From the NCBI GenBank assembly GCA_028023455.1, contig JAQFVV010000151.1:405001-469000 (forward strand): a stretch of DNA of 64,000 nucleotides. Reading direction: 5' to 3'. How positions within the stretch are numbered: the stretch's first letter is position 1; every line of letters starts with the position of its first letter. Below, one piece after another: positions 24,080 to 36,509 of the stretch. Source of the stretch: Epiperipatus broadwayi. Lineage: Eukaryota > Onychophora > Udeonychophora > Euonychophora > Peripatidae. The notes below the pieces were generated by a model. It had not been told where the DNA came from. It made no database searches and worked only from the letters and a program-made list of their open reading frames with translations. A program made the position numbers and the translations under genes.

Positions 24080-26825
24080 AAGAAATAAATCTTAGTATTA
24101 TATGCTGTGATAACCTAAAAAAATATTTATTATTATAATATGATCTTTCATAGATATATAGGAGAAAGATTCTTGAAAAACAATGTATTGGAATATTCGG
24201 CAGTTTATCCAACCAAATTTGTTGCTTGTAATTCCTATTTATTGCTGATTTTCTTTCACATTCATTACTTTAATGATATTTCTTCAATAATAAGCCATTT
24301 TTATAGATAATAACTCTTGCAGCTGTTAGTTTTTAATTTTAATATTTTCCCATTTTCTGAATATTAAAAAAAAAAATACTTTTGTTAATTAATAAATTTA
24401 TTTCCACGTGTATTGATTTTATTCTTTTTTAAAAAAAATTCTACAGCTATTTATAAAACCTTGGGCAACCAAGCAACTAAATTTTAACTAAATTGATATT
24501 GTTTAATAATATTTTATGCCTACCTTAAATTTATTTTTATTGATTAAATAACATAACATTTTTGAAATTTTTACGCAATAACTATATTATTACAATTTAA
24601 TGTTTGCAAAGTAGTTTATAAAATATAGATACAAGTATATGCAAAGCACAATTAAACCAAAACACAAACAAACATATTTTAAGCTATTATTAATCATGAA
24701 CAAAAAGTAAACAAAAAATAAAACAAATCCTTGGCCTGCACTAAGTGAATATTATATAACTAGACATATTCAAATCATTAAATTATAAATAACAAAATAT
24801 CATCAAAGCTAATACTACTTTAATAAAGAGAAGCATTCAGAAAACAATAACACTAAGTGCATATATTGGTCAAATCATTGCATAGATTAGAAAAGTAATG
24901 TCATTTATATAATAAAACAAGTACATTAATCACTCACTGTTGATCACATGAAGCTTCAAATCCCACAAAATTACAATTGTTATAGAGAACTTATTAACAG
25001 TTTTTTTTAAAAAAATAAATTCTCAAAGAGTGGAAAGTCAGGCTGCACCCTGACAGTAAGAGCATCATTGCTTTCTGAGTTAAAGGTTTGTTTTCCATTT
25101 CAAACCACTCCTAAAAACCCTTTCAAAAATTTCCTTTTAGTGAGTCTGTCTAATATATTTGGAGATGTTCAATTAATATCTATTACTCTAAATTGTCCAT
25201 ATATGGTCAAATAAAAGAAGCAGTTACGACATCTTGGAGCATCAAAAGATATCAGTTCTTCAAAAAAAAGCTCTTTATCATGAGTGAGCCACTAATTGGC
25301 TTCATCATCAGTTTTTTTAATTAGAAAGTCATTATACACTTTGGTGAATATTTCAAAAGAAGAAGTCTAACTATGGATAAGATATAGAATTTATTAGAAT
25401 GATTTTAGTAATCGAAGCTTTTTATATAATTCTAGATAAACAAAGTAAATATTTAGAATAAAATATAATAATTTTTTTTTTGTATCTCAAAATTATAAGG
25501 TAAAATATTCCAAGATATTAATGAGCAATATTAAATAAAAAAATAATAAAACAGCATATAATAATTATTCTTATAAATAATTCCTTAATTATTTTAAAAC
25601 AGTCATACATTAAATGCTATTATAAAAAAAATAATTCATATTTAAATGTATACAAGCAGATCTCGAATATGATTTTTTTATTATAATAAGATAATTAAGA
25701 TTTTTGTCTTTTTTTTAATAAAAATCAATTTTATAATTACAGTACTTGATTAATTTATAGAAATAACAAGCTTCTCTATAGTTGCATATAAGCGCACTTA
25801 TTACATTTAGTACTTAAATTATAATTCCAATTAAAATCATAACAGCAAAAAACAAACTGAAATAAAGAATAGTCAAAAATTGCATGTATTATATATTTAG
25901 AAATGGCTTTCCTAATACTTAAGCTGAAAAGTATCCATTTTGATTTTAAAAAATAAACTAAATATATTTAAATAGATTTTTAATCAGATTATGTGACATT
26001 TAAGCACCACAGATTGCCATCCATAAAACTTTAGCCCTCAAGTCTATCACTCTATTTACTGCACTAAACCCATGAAGAAATTTATATCTGGATCAATCAC
26101 ATATTAAAAACTAGCCCAACATATTCCCCTAGTTCTCTGATATCTGAGACAATTAAGGTTTTCTCTAACAATGATTTAGATATGTTTCATGAATAATATA
26201 TGTATGTAAGATGAAGAATCTTTTCTACACCTCTAAAAGGAATCTGTATTTTAATGATTAAGTAAGTTATATTTTTTGTCATCCCAAAATCAGATTTATC
26301 ATCTTTAAGATCAAATTAGATGTGAAATCTAATTCATTCTTTGTGAACCATGTGGTTTACAATATTTAAATTTGACAGTAAATTATTGGGTATTTACCAA
26401 TTTCCCAATATATATTCTAAATTACAGCTGCTCCAAACTTTTTTATTTAATTTAAAAATTTTACTTTTAATATTTAATGATCTTATTCATCTTAAGAACT
26501 CTAATTTTTATTATGCATGCATAATATCATGAGCATACATGAAAATGCTACTAGTATGATTTTAATTCTATGATAAGCATTTCCAAAGAAAATATTAATT
26601 TATTTAAACTTTAAATAATAAATATCTGAGCAATGCTTTCAATTTAGAATGTTATATTCATAGCGCTCAAACTCAGCAGAAGAATGCTTAACAACATTCT
26701 AAATTTAACATGCATTTCAACATGTCTATAATAATAGATTTTGTAATGAGTTTTAAATCATAGGCACAAATATGAATTTACATTTCAGCAATCTCTTACT
26801 CTCACTCTGATTCTGCCACCTACTA
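24080..26825. other. Long AT-rich desert
   Basis: About 2.7 kb without a recognisable feature. Frames are short and low-complexity. The part at 25020-25300 is slightly less AT-rich, but it shows no coherent protein motif. Confidence 0.5.
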
Positions 26826-26829
26826 TAAG

Positions 26830-27215
26830 ATTAAGTAATCAATAGATTCTAGATGGTAATGCTTAATAAATCCATTTCCATTGTTGTTCTATACATATGT
26901 CTTAGCTAGTTTCTAGTAACGATTTTATCAGTAAGTTTTGGATCTAGAATTAATGTACCCAGATTTATATATATATAATGCACTTTTCTTTGAATTCAAA
27001 ATATTATAATGTTTTTGAATTTTAAGCAGATAGCTTGATAGTAAAAAAGGAATATCATATGGTTTCTAGAAGAAAGATGCATTAGATCCAAAAAATCAAG
27101 TGCACTAGACCCAGATCCAAAACTCTTCATTGATGAAACTAGTCTAAGAATATGAATAGGCCAGCACTGGATAAGGATTTATTAAATATTACCATGGAGC
27201 ATCTCTTGACTACTC
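26830..27215. repeat. Two diverged family A copies in opposite orientation
   Basis: 26830-26960 has 'AATCAATAGATTCTAGATGG' and 'ATTTTATCAGTAAGTTTTGG' as in 16690-16830. 27070-27215 carries the reverse orientation ('CAAAACTCTTCATTGATGAA', 'CTAGTCTAAGAATATGAATA', 'CATCTCTTGACTACTC'). Both are divergent. Confidence 0.45.
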
Positions 27216-27603
27216 AAGCCTATGTTAAGTGTCATAACGAGTAAAAAAGGATTTGTTACTAAAAAAAACATTATATAAACTGGATCATGTGACAATTTGT
27301 TGGTTTTCAGAATTTGCACACTTAATAATCTCATTTTTAATGTTATAAACTTGATTTTTTTCCCACAATAAATTATATTTAAATAAAATAGTCATTTATC
27401 CAATATAAAAATTAAATAATAGATGACTATCTTTTTAGCATCAAACTGCTGATTATTCAAAAGACATTTTTTTAAAATCAATATTGAAGAATGTGTTCAA
27501 TTTAGTTGTTTAAATTTTAAACACGGAAAAATATGAATGAAAACTAAGATTTCGTCACACTGCCTCAAAAAAAGCCGTTAGAAAAAAAAACAAACAGTCT
27601 ATC

Positions 27604-27721
27604 TTTTTTTTTTTTTTTCCATATGTCATAGCATCGGCCGGGACGCGAACCCACACCCGTCTGCAACCAACTACTTGCTTGCAAGGTGGGTGCGATCACC
27701 TCTCGGCTAACAACGCTTGAC
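27604..27721 (-). mobile_element. tRNA-derived SINE, copy 3
   Basis: The minus strand reads GTCAAGCGTTGTTAGCCGAG ... GGGTTCGCGTCCCGGCCGAT, then GCTATGACATATGG and a tail of about 16 A. Direct repeats ACAGTCTAT at 27594-27602 and 27720-27728 are a likely target duplication. The B-box GGGTTCGCGTCCC is the best preserved of the six copies. Confidence 0.85.
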
Positions 27722-27729
27722 AGTCTATT

Positions 27730-28600
27730 TTGTACTAATTCAATTAGGAAATCCCAATAGTTATAGAAACAACTGTAAAAGACAGCTATTTTTCTAAACT
27801 CTGAACTGTTAAAAGAAAAGTAGTTTTCACAGTCTCTTGAGAGTAATTCATTATTGGATTTTAATAATATACTGATATTAGATACAAAAATTCAGAAATA
27901 TTTTTATGCAACTATAAAAGCAATATTAAACATAACAATAAAGCAGAATAAAATTATATATGATTTAAAAAATAATAAAATTATAAATAAATCTAAAATA
28001 CTGATCTAAAAATGTTTGAGGAATAAAATAATATTCATCACAACAATGATGATTATAAATTATTGATTGCCATTTTACTTGAGTATAGAGAAAAGATTTA
28101 TCCAATATCTAGCATTGTCATATTTACTTTATCTTTACTTATCTATTTACAATTTTAATTATATAGGGATATGAAATGCCCATATCCCCCTCTGAATGTT
28201 TTCCTGAAGTTGATTTACAGTCAGGAGAACTTTTTTTGTTTATCATAAAAAAGAGATATATTTTTAATTAATTTAATTAGATAAGTATCCTATATTGGGG
28301 CCCCACTAAAGTTTTAAATTATTCACGTAATTTTAATTATCTGGTTTACAATCAATATCAAATCATCAACTCCCAAGATTTTGTATTATATTTACATTTT
28401 CTTTTATTCTATCAACTAGATTTTTTTTCTCTTATTGTATTTTTTTATCCAGATTCCTAATATATTCAAACTTTTTATCATAAAATTTACATATATCTCA
28501 AGCATGATCTATATTTTAGGTTCTCTTTTAAAAAATTAATGTATAATAAATAATAAGTAAAACTGCAGCCTTATGTGATCAATTACTTAATAGTTGCTTT
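27730..28600. other. AT-rich stretch, nothing recognised
   Basis: Nothing supportable. Confidence 0.45.
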
Positions 28601-29006
28601 TAGGAAAGCATTCTTTATAGTTATACATCCACATGCATATAATCTATACAAATATATTGTAACGATATATAAATATGTCGTTACATTAATTTAAAATAAA
28701 AACTTAAAAGTTCGCAAATAAAAGTAAAAAACTAAACGCTAAAATTAAAATGTTTTAAAGGTATACATTCGCACAGAGGCCAAACTTTAAAAATATTTTT
28801 TTAAAAAAAAAAACAAATAAGTATTTGAACGTACTTTTTTATAAAAAAGTACAAGATTTAAAAATAAAAACAGGTATTAATTAATGTAATCTGTAAATGG
28901 AAATGATTGTTTATGAATTATCGAAAACCAAACTGGCCCTTGGGCTCTTGTATAATTAAAATGATCTGATGAAAGATAGATAAGAAAATAAAGAGAAATT
29001 AGCTTG

Positions 29007-29152
29007 ACCAATGGAAGGACTAAGCCTTGGCTCGGACCCTAACGAAAGTGATGGATTAGTAACGTTTTGTTGATTGAATCCGTGTGGATAATATAAAAAG
29101 GGAAATACAGTTTTTTCTGACAGTTCCAGAATTTTGTGTTTGAGAGATGTGG
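29007..29152 (+). promoter_or_regulatory. Candidate core promoter: CCAAT and TATA boxes
   Basis: GACCAATGG at about 29006-29014 is followed about 80 bp later by ATATAAAAAGGG (about 29091-29101). A start site about 30 bp downstream would fall near 29120-29125, and GTG|GTAAGATGC at about 29150 resembles a splice donor ending a short first exon. The stretch belongs to the CpG-retaining zone 28.6-30.7 kb. No downstream gene is proven. Chance TATA-like words are common in AT-rich DNA, so the CCAAT spacing and the CpG context carry the argument. Confidence 0.3.
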
Positions 29153-29210
29153 TAAGATGCACATACCACACTCTCTATTTAAAAAAAAATAAATGAAAAG
29201 ACTGTGATAC

Positions 29211-29302
29211 CTTGAACCAGCTATTGCCATCTCCAGAACATTATCTTCCAGTGGAGGCGTCACGGGAATTAAAAGCAGAAACCTGGACTCTTCTACCGTG
29301 AG
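29211..29302 (-). CDS. Candidate exon, open on both strands
   Basis: Minus reading: T-rich tract then TTCATAG| before 29302 and CAAG|GTATCAC after 29211. The open frame reads LTVEESRFLLLIPVTPPLED followed by NVLEMAIAGSR. Plus reading: AACCAG|CTATTG at 29221 to CTACC|GTGAGC at 29297, with the open frame LLPSPEHYLPVEASRELKAE. The minus version has the better acceptor. The segment is less AT-rich than its flanks and contains CpGs. The protein is not recognised. It could also be debris of an unknown transposon. Confidence 0.25.
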
Positions 29303-29520
29303 CTATGAACTTTACAAATTAACAACAATAAAAAAAAGTAATTAAGAACTTTCATCATTGTTTTTTTTTTAAAGATTTAGCTAATTTAAATTTTAAAATG
29401 AACTCTTATTTGATTTTCAAATTAATAATTGATTGTTTAAATTTATATAACTAAGTTTTGCTAAAATCATTTCCATTTTATTATTATTATTTGTAGTAAT
29501 ATTTATTATAGAAATTATTA

Positions 29521-30380
29521 AATGCATTACATTTAAGTTGGGTATAGACATTGCATAGATTCTTTAGCGGTTGATTATGTTGTGGTTTTCACAGTCGATT
29601 AGAATATATAAGTCAACGATGTCACTGCGGTGTCTTATGATGAACACCAAAGGGTCTCCTGTATTCCCTCAGCAATTGACGTTATCAATTGACTTTGTAT
29701 TTTGATCGGTTGTGTTTAATTTGGAATGTTTTTGACTGTGGAATCTATGCAGCCGATCTATACTCGACATTATAAAACAAATTGTATAAAAATAATCTGT
29801 GCGAATGTATTTAAATGTTAAATTTAAGTCGGGCATGAATGGCTGTATAGTTTTGTAAAGTTATATTAAGGGAGGGTAATCTTAGGTTATTCATTTCGTA
29901 GTTGAATTGGTTCAATGGATTGGATATATTTGTGTAATTGTAGATGTAGTATGAGATCTGCTATGGGCAGGATTATATATATACACCACACACCTTCTGT
30001 TTGCCTATGGATGGGTTTGTAAGACGGCAAAGGACCGCAGTCCATTCCTATGGAGTTTTATGTTTATTGTTCTACTCGCCAACAGATGTAGCATTCCTGG
30101 TTGGTAGAGACAATTTTTTCTCTAATTCTACTTGCTGTTCAGATGTACATTCCTGACAGTATAGTATTTTGTGTTGTCGTATTTTCATACTACATTGAAT
30201 ACATAAATGTATCAGATGGATTGGCGCCGGTTTGATTGCGAAATTTGTTGCCTAAGGTTAAATCAGGGAAGAATATTTTCTTTTCAAATGCAGATCTATG
30301 TAGTCTATTCATACTCGACTCACTAAATAAATATTAAACTCATGGTTGTAATTTACTTAAATGTAAAACTAAAGATTAAT
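29521..30380. other. CpG-retaining block with three related sub-repeats
   Basis: The motif 'ATCTATG.AG...CTAT.CATACTCGAC' with following 'TTTAAATGT.AAA.TTAAG' occurs at about 29742-29840 and, diverged, at 30294-30375. An inverted version lies at about 29530-29567 (TTAAGTTGGGTATAGACATT). I count about 18 CpG between 29521 and 30240, against about 3 in 19541-20540. No open frame is convincing. It could be a young element of unknown type or a regulatory region. Confidence 0.45.
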
Positions 30381-30591
30381 AGAAAAATCTAAAATGTTGA
30401 ATTTATTCCTCAAAATTTAAATGTTATTTTACATGTGCGTAAATAAATATTTTTATGTGTTAATTTCTGGCAGTGGCTTTTATTCTTTTATATTTAAGAT
30501 ATAAAATTTATATTTTATTATCTCTGCTACTCACTGAGCTAGTGACAATGGGCTAATGATCAAAATATAAAATAAAGTGGAATCTTAACAG

Positions 30592-30665
30592 TGCGTATCT
30601 GCCTACTGTATAAATTTTTCTAGGTTCAAATGCCTAGATGGCGCCCTGGTAGTTGCAGATACGTA
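30592..30665 (+). other. Nested hairpin, possible structured RNA
   Basis: TGCGTATCTGC (30592-30602) pairs with GCAGATACGTA (30655-30665) over 11 bp with one G-U. It continues CTAC/GTAG after a 2-nt bulge. An inner stem CTAGG/CCTAG (30620-30624 and 30633-30637) closes an 8-nt TTCAAATG loop resembling a T-arm. A whole tRNA fold is not visible. This could be RNA structure, a DNA cruciform or part of a repeat. Confidence 0.4.
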
Positions 30666-30699
30666 GATTGCTGTCTCCACTATTGTTTTGGATCGTTAT

Positions 30700-32640
30700 A
30701 ATATAAATGTAAAAATTTGTTTTTTTTTTTGGGATCCTATTTATAACTCAATAAATATTGCTCTAACCTAGATGAATCTTGAATGATTTCCCTTCTTTTT
30801 TTGTATACAATTTTATAGTCTGTACATTTTTGCTTTATGGTATTTGTTTTAAGAACTTTGGTAATTTGCAATATAAAAGTGCATGAAAATTGAATGATGT
30901 CAGATATAATTAAAAAGAGGGCAGCACTTATTAAAAGATTAAAGACATTTGAAGCTTGCCTTTTTAGAATTTCAGTTTAAACTCAATTTTAAAAAGTATG
31001 TAAATGAAATTTAATTAAAATGAATTGTCTTTTTTAAAAAAATTAAATTAAAAAAATATACATTTTTTAAAATAATATTGTTCAATAGAATGTACAAAAA
31101 TATTTTAAACAATATTGGCTTCAAATTATCATTTACAATATGTTATAAAGTTATAAAATGACATTGAATTTTTATTCATGCTTTATTGAATTAAATGACT
31201 TTCTTTTTTTTGTAGAAAATTTCAAAAACTAAGTTTGATGCTTTTTTAAAAATATAATTTTATCAGTTTAATACATTTAAAGAAATAAGTAAATGAAATT
31301 TAATTTATTTATTTTTAAAAAGAATCTTAAAATTTAAACTATACAAATAATTATTGTCTTTAAAAAATCATTTTATTGTACAAAACATTGATTTAAGAAA
31401 TACTTGTTTTCAAATTGTCATTTATGATCAGTTATAAAGTAAGATTGTCTTTATCAAAAATTAAAACTTTTATTTTTATAAATGACATTGTTCAAGTGAT
31501 TAATTAAATATGTGATTTTAAAATTTCCTTTAAGTATATTTTCATATGATTAAGTAAGTTTTATATTGATTTAAAATTTGTATTCATTCTAAACTTAAAA
31601 GTGAGAAATTAAATATGTGGTACATTTCATATAGAATATTAAAATTTAAACTATTAAGTAATTATTGGCTTTAAAAAAATTAAAACCATTTTATTTTTTT
31701 TAAATGACATTGTTAAAGTAATACATTAAATATCTGGGACATTTCAAAAAGATTGTTAACTTTGCCTTCATATATTATTTTTAGAATTTCAGTGTGAATA
31801 TATTTCTCATGCAATGAATGAAATTTTATTTTTAAAAATAATATTGTTCAATAAACATTTAAATAATATTTTAAAACATTTTAATTGAACACTTCATAAA
31901 TATTTCATCTATTAATATTGTTTTATATACGTAGTATCAAAAATGGTATGAACAAGAAATACCAATTTTGCACATTATCCATCCAGGACATGAGCAATGC
32001 AATAAGTGAAACCTTAGAAAACTGTAGCTGATATTAGTGATATCATAAACAGACTCAATGACAAACAGCATTCACAGCTGTAGAAGCAGACAAACTGATA
32101 ATCATCACTGTAAACATGCTCAATGGCAAAGAGCATTAGAAATTGCTGAGCACTGATGGGCTCAAAGTCAGTATCAGGCATCTATGAGAGGTGCAGACCC
32201 AATGCTCAATATTAAAAAAGGCTGCAATGACAGGCACAAGGTCAAGCAACGTCAAGAGCTACTGAAACAGCATCACAAACTAATATGCACTTACAATAAC
32301 AGACTCAACAACAAGCAACTATAAAGAACATTTGAAAAAATTATGTAAAGCTTTTTTATGGCACTGCTTTAAACTACAATTCATTATGTCAGTTCATTGC
32401 CATTATCACTTGGCAGAATGAATCATGGATGTCCATATTGTGGTGCTAAAAATAAGAAAATGAAACTCTATGCCTTTGCTGTTTGTCAGATAAGAATTCT
32501 GTTCCTCATTTACAAGATCTAATTCAATCTCTAAAAAAATCTTCTGAATCAGTCTGACAATTTCAAACATTTTCTTGCTCATTTCCACAAATATAATTTT
32601 TACAGAAAAGCTTTAACCTTTATCATATGTACCCTAAATG
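30700..32640. other. AT-rich desert; less AT-rich, weakly repetitive at 32040-32310
   Basis: 30700-31950 is almost featureless. 32040-32310 has loosely repeated 'ACAGACTCAATGACAAACAG', 'ACATGCTCAATGGCAAAGAG' and 'ACAGACTCAACAACAAGCAA' words, which suggests an old tandem repeat with long units. No gene. Confidence 0.4.
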
Positions 32641-32653
32641 TTTATAATAGTCA

Positions 32654-33153
32654 AATGGTGTTTTTTCTTTGACTATAGAGGGACTTCTCAAATCTTGACC
32701 CAAGACAGTGACTTTATAAAGATAAGAATGGCTGTCTTATCTTTAATCTAAATTCCCAATTATAAAGGCCAATCTAAAGCATCTTACTTTGAAAGCATGA
32801 AGATGTTAGTTTCTTCACTTTTTAAGTCCACTACTCTTTGACAAATTAATCTTTATGAAATCTTTTGATTTACAATGGGTTAATATTACAATTTTTATAC
32901 TGGAAATACATAAACTAATGTAAAGTTGTGATTATTTATTAAGCACAAAGATTAATTTGTAAAGGAAATAGTGGACTTAAAAACTGAAGAGACTATCTAT
33001 AGCTTCATGCTACCAAATCAAGATTTTTCAGAAGTCTATATAAGTGGAAATTTAGGTTAAAGATAAGATGGTCATTCTTATCTTTATAAAATTGCTACCT
33101 TGTGTTGAGATTTGAGAGGTCCCCCTATAGTCAAACGAAAAAACATTGTTAAA
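32654..33153. mobile_element. Foldback element, about 500 bp
   Basis: The left arm (about 32654-32860) runs TTTGACTATAGAGGGACTTC, TTATAAAGATAAGAATGGC, TTTTTAAGTCCACTA, ACAAATTAATCTTTA. The right arm (about 32950-33153) is its reverse complement, in mirrored order, ending CCCCCTATAGTCAAACGAAA. The arms are about 200 bp each with moderate divergence; the loop is about 80-90 bp. No coding capacity. Confidence 0.82.
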
Positions 33154-33255
33154 TATATTTTAAATATCAATTACATTATATTCTTTTATTCTACTAATGT
33201 GAGAAAAGCCATGGATATATAATGCTAAAGGCTAAATGGGTTTGTAAGTAATTAT

Positions 33256-33391
33256 TAAAAACCAATCAACATTTAGACAAAACCAATATCAATAACCATC
33301 AACAATTTCAAATTGTTGTCAAGGTGAACTCCAATTTGAAATTATTGATTGTTATTGATATTGGGATTATCTAAGTGAGGATTGGTTTTTA
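33256..33391. mobile_element. 136-bp palindromic MITE
   Basis: Terminal TAAAAACCAATC (33256-33267) mirrors GATTGGTTTTTA (33380-33391). Internal blocks CCAATATCAATAACCATCAA and CAATTTCAAATTG mirror CAATTTGAAATTATTGATTG and TTATTGATATTGG. Almost the whole element pairs with itself. The ends suggest insertion at TA or TTA, but no longer duplication is clear. Confidence 0.8.
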
Positions 33392-33399
33392 AGGATATA

Positions 33400-34470
33400 T
33401 ATAATTGAAACAGCAGTAAGTGAACCTCCCGCTAAGCTATGTAAATGTCAATTATGAAAAATAGAACATCCTTTAGCTTTATTGATATTTAAGTTAAAGG
33501 ATAGTATCTCAGTAGAGACCCAGTTACTTTTGTTCCAATTACATATAATTAAGTTATGAAAATTTATCTCATATATTTTTATATTGTTGCAATCGACTGC
33601 ACTAATAAAAATCAAAAAATTTAGAACATATATATATAGTTATACATTAAACTATTTCCATCATCTAATTGAATTGTAAGATTTTTGAACAAATCGAACT
33701 TTATTTCTATTTTTCCAAATACATTCAACTATTAGTATCAGCGGTGTTATTTTTCTCTCTTCTTTGGGTATTTACATATGAGCAGGAAAATAGTAAATAT
33801 TAGATATATGGATACTCTAATTTAAGATGTTGCTTTAAGCAACTAGACTATTTGCCAAAAACAACAATTAGTAGAAATATATGTAATCAAAATTCCATTT
33901 TATTTATTAAAAATTTATATAACTTTATACAGTTGTCAATATATTTAAAGAAATTAAATTAGTGAATGGCTGTATTGCTCAGAAATCTATAAGAGATATG
34001 AGCACCAGAAATGTCAAAACTGGAATCAGTCTTAGAACCTACGATTCAGACCACATTAAACCACACAGGTCAAATAAATAAATGAATGGTTTTATTGCTC
34101 AGGAGTTCATACACCATTATTAAAAAATACTTTAAAATAATATTTACATGTGTTGTATTAAAAAAGAGCCTGCTTACATTGTAACAGAACTTTAAAAATA
34201 ACAAAAAACTTATTATTATAGTTGGGGTAAGAAGTCAAGACTTCAACCAATTTCAATAAATAATATGAATATTTGATTAATGAAATGTATAGATATTTTT
34301 ATCTGATTCTGGCTTAAAGTCAGGCAAAACAATTAATATCAGAATACCAAACAATAATAATGATCATCATTGATAGTAGTTTTCTTTAAATTGTATTCAA
34401 TAAGTGATTACTATTACTACAAACTACATCACATGACCTCTTGTTTGCTTACTCATGCACTTCTATGAGT
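33400..34470. other. AT-rich stretch with a local duplication
   Basis: 'AATGG.TGTATTGCTCAG.A.T' at 33964-33984 is echoed by 'AATGGTTTTATTGCTCAGGA' at 34083-34102; the same phrase, 'GGCTTTATTGCTCAGGAATT', appears at 18313. This is probably a diverged short repeat. No gene. Confidence 0.4.
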
Positions 34471-34479
34471 CATTTGCTG

Positions 34480-34665
34480 TAACCTTGAGTAATCAATGGA
34501 CACCAGATGGACTATAAACTGGTCAGTCTAGAGATGAGAAATTTTATAGCACTCTATTATCTGGTATCCATTGATTATTACTTAAACTTATAGTAAATGA
34601 TTTGAACAGAATAAAAATAACTGCTATAGGATGATGATGATGATAATGATGATGATGATGATTAT
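34480..34665. repeat. Family A-like inverted piece and (GAT)n microsatellite
   Basis: 34488-34566 begins AGTAATCAATGGACACCAGA and ends ATCTGGTATCCATTGATTAT, so the family A terminus faces itself as an inverted pair. 34629-34665 is a (GAT)n run interrupted once by AAT. A similar fragment 'ATGGACACCAGATTGTATAG' is at 53598. Confidence 0.5.
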
Positions 34666-34669
34666 TATT

Positions 34670-35800
34670 CTCAAATGCATCAAATGAGCATTAACTTGTA
34701 ATAAACATATGAATGAGATTTTGCACAGCCATAGATTGTTTAGCATAATATAAAAATGTAGTTTATCACTGCTTCATGCCATGCAGTTTAAAATTATACT
34801 TGTTGTGACATGAAATTAGGGATTATTACCATTAATAATAAAACAGAATTTATCAAAGAAAGTTGGACAAAGCAGAGAAAATGCAAGTGAGACCTGCTAT
34901 ATGATGAATTATTGGTGGAGTATCAGTATAAATGTCCAATGTAAGAGATGAGGTATAACTGATAAATAAAAATTACACCTAACTATGGCACATTAGGGTT
35001 GCTAAGTTTACACACATTAGTTATACACTGATTTTCATAACAAATTTTTATAAAGCTCATGACACTATTTTGAATTCCAGATTCACAGAATCTTTTAAAA
35101 AATAAATAATTATATGGTCAGTTGTTAGAAAAGCCATATGATATTTGAGTACCCAAGTTACAGATTGAGCTATTCACCTGACTAAACTGATAAACCCTCC
35201 CCCTTCCATTTTACTCAACTAAAAATTGAACTGGAACATTTATTTCATGAACCTACTACTCTACTCATGCTCTAAATGAAAAAAGTACCATTGAAATCAT
35301 GCAGTAGAATACAGTGGACTATTGACACTACCCTAATGACTACTGAATCATTAAAGAATGATAAATATGGCTAAATTACAACAATAATTTAAGTAAATTT
35401 ACATATAAAATCATTACATTATAAAACCCATAAAAAGCCTCAATATATAACCTAATACATCCTTGATCTAGGTTCAAGTCCATAGCAGAGCTCATAAACA
35501 AAATCAGAATGTTTTTAAAGTAACCAACTTAGTTAGCTATGTAAAATTCATTAGAAAATTAATATAGTGGCATTCTAACTAATTATAAATGTAGAAACAT
35601 TTCATTTCATTTATAGAGATAGAGTAAAATGTTTGATGTACTGTTTCCATATTCATGGTGCAGAAAGAATGGAAAGCAACCAAGACCTTATGCATTTGCA
35701 AATATTTTATAAATTATTATACATTGTTCTCCTACCCCTATTTTTGCTATCCACACCTGTATTTTCAGATATTCACAATTGGAAAAAAACAGTACTTTTT

Positions 35801-35881
<81 letters not shown>

Positions 35882-36120
35882 TAATAATAATAATAAAATA
35901 ATAATAATAGAAAATTAATATATAAAAAAAAAAGAAATTTAAATTTTCCATTTGATGTTTTTTGTCATAGACCATAACAGTATGTTCAGACATTTATATG
36001 TATGCATACACACATACTTAAACTATGAATTGCTAATAGCTAACTGTTTTCTGAATGTAATTCACAACATAATAGCCAAAATTTAATAAACTAATAGAAT
36101 ATCCACATTCTGCTATCAAA
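34670..36120. other. AT-rich stretch with (TAA)n array at 35803-35908
   Basis: The only clear feature is a (TAA)n microsatellite interrupted by extra A at four or so points. Frames through it (poly-Asn, poly-Ile, poly-Tyr) are repeat artefacts. Nothing else is recognised. Confidence 0.7.
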
Positions 36121-36400
36121 ACATTAATAATTTTTATTAGTCATTCATTAGACTAGAGATTATCCACTTAATAAATAATATTTCTCTAGTGTAATTTCCA
36201 CTACACCACTCTCACACAAAGTAGGGATTGATTTCTATTCCCTTTTCTCAACTTGTGAATGGGTATAATCATAAACAAGTGACTAAAACAGGTGTAAAAA
36301 AATATATAATCCCAAGATGCACATTTCCTGCTGAACCAGCACTCATTAGTTGGCCTGGATCACAATCAATTAAACTTTAGTAATTGGCTATTTATATTTA
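36121..36400. repeat. Palindrome family H, half copy
   Basis: 'TAATTTCCACTACACCACTC' (36191-36210), 'GGGTATAATCATAAACAAGT' (36260) and 'CCCAAGATGCACATTTCCTG' (36312) match the left half of the element at 36510-37230. The upstream 'ATTAATAATTTTTATTAGT' is repeated at 36472, so the two copies lie in direct orientation about 350 bp apart. Confidence 0.65.
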
Positions 36401-36509
36401 TTGAACAATCACAAAGAGATGTGTCAAACTTATTACTCTCACAACTTTGACACAAACCCCTTGATAAAATTATATTAATAATTTTTATTAGTTATAACAT
36501 TATATTAAA

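Noticed and set aside
25020-25300. Possible LINE endonuclease start
   Set aside because: Protein-like fragments do not match the endonuclease motifs in order or frame.
29945-30217. Possible solo LTR: TGTAGTATGA ... TCATACTACA followed by TGGCGCC as a primer-binding site
   Set aside because: No 5-bp target duplication, the putative primer site is about 30 nt away from the putative LTR end, and no gag or pol is nearby.
35441-35500. B-box-like AGGTTCAAGTCCAT
   Set aside because: The remaining tRNA arms are absent.
35633-35993. Open frames with poly-Asn, poly-Ile and poly-Tyr runs
   Set aside because: Artefacts of the (TAA)n array at 35803-35908.
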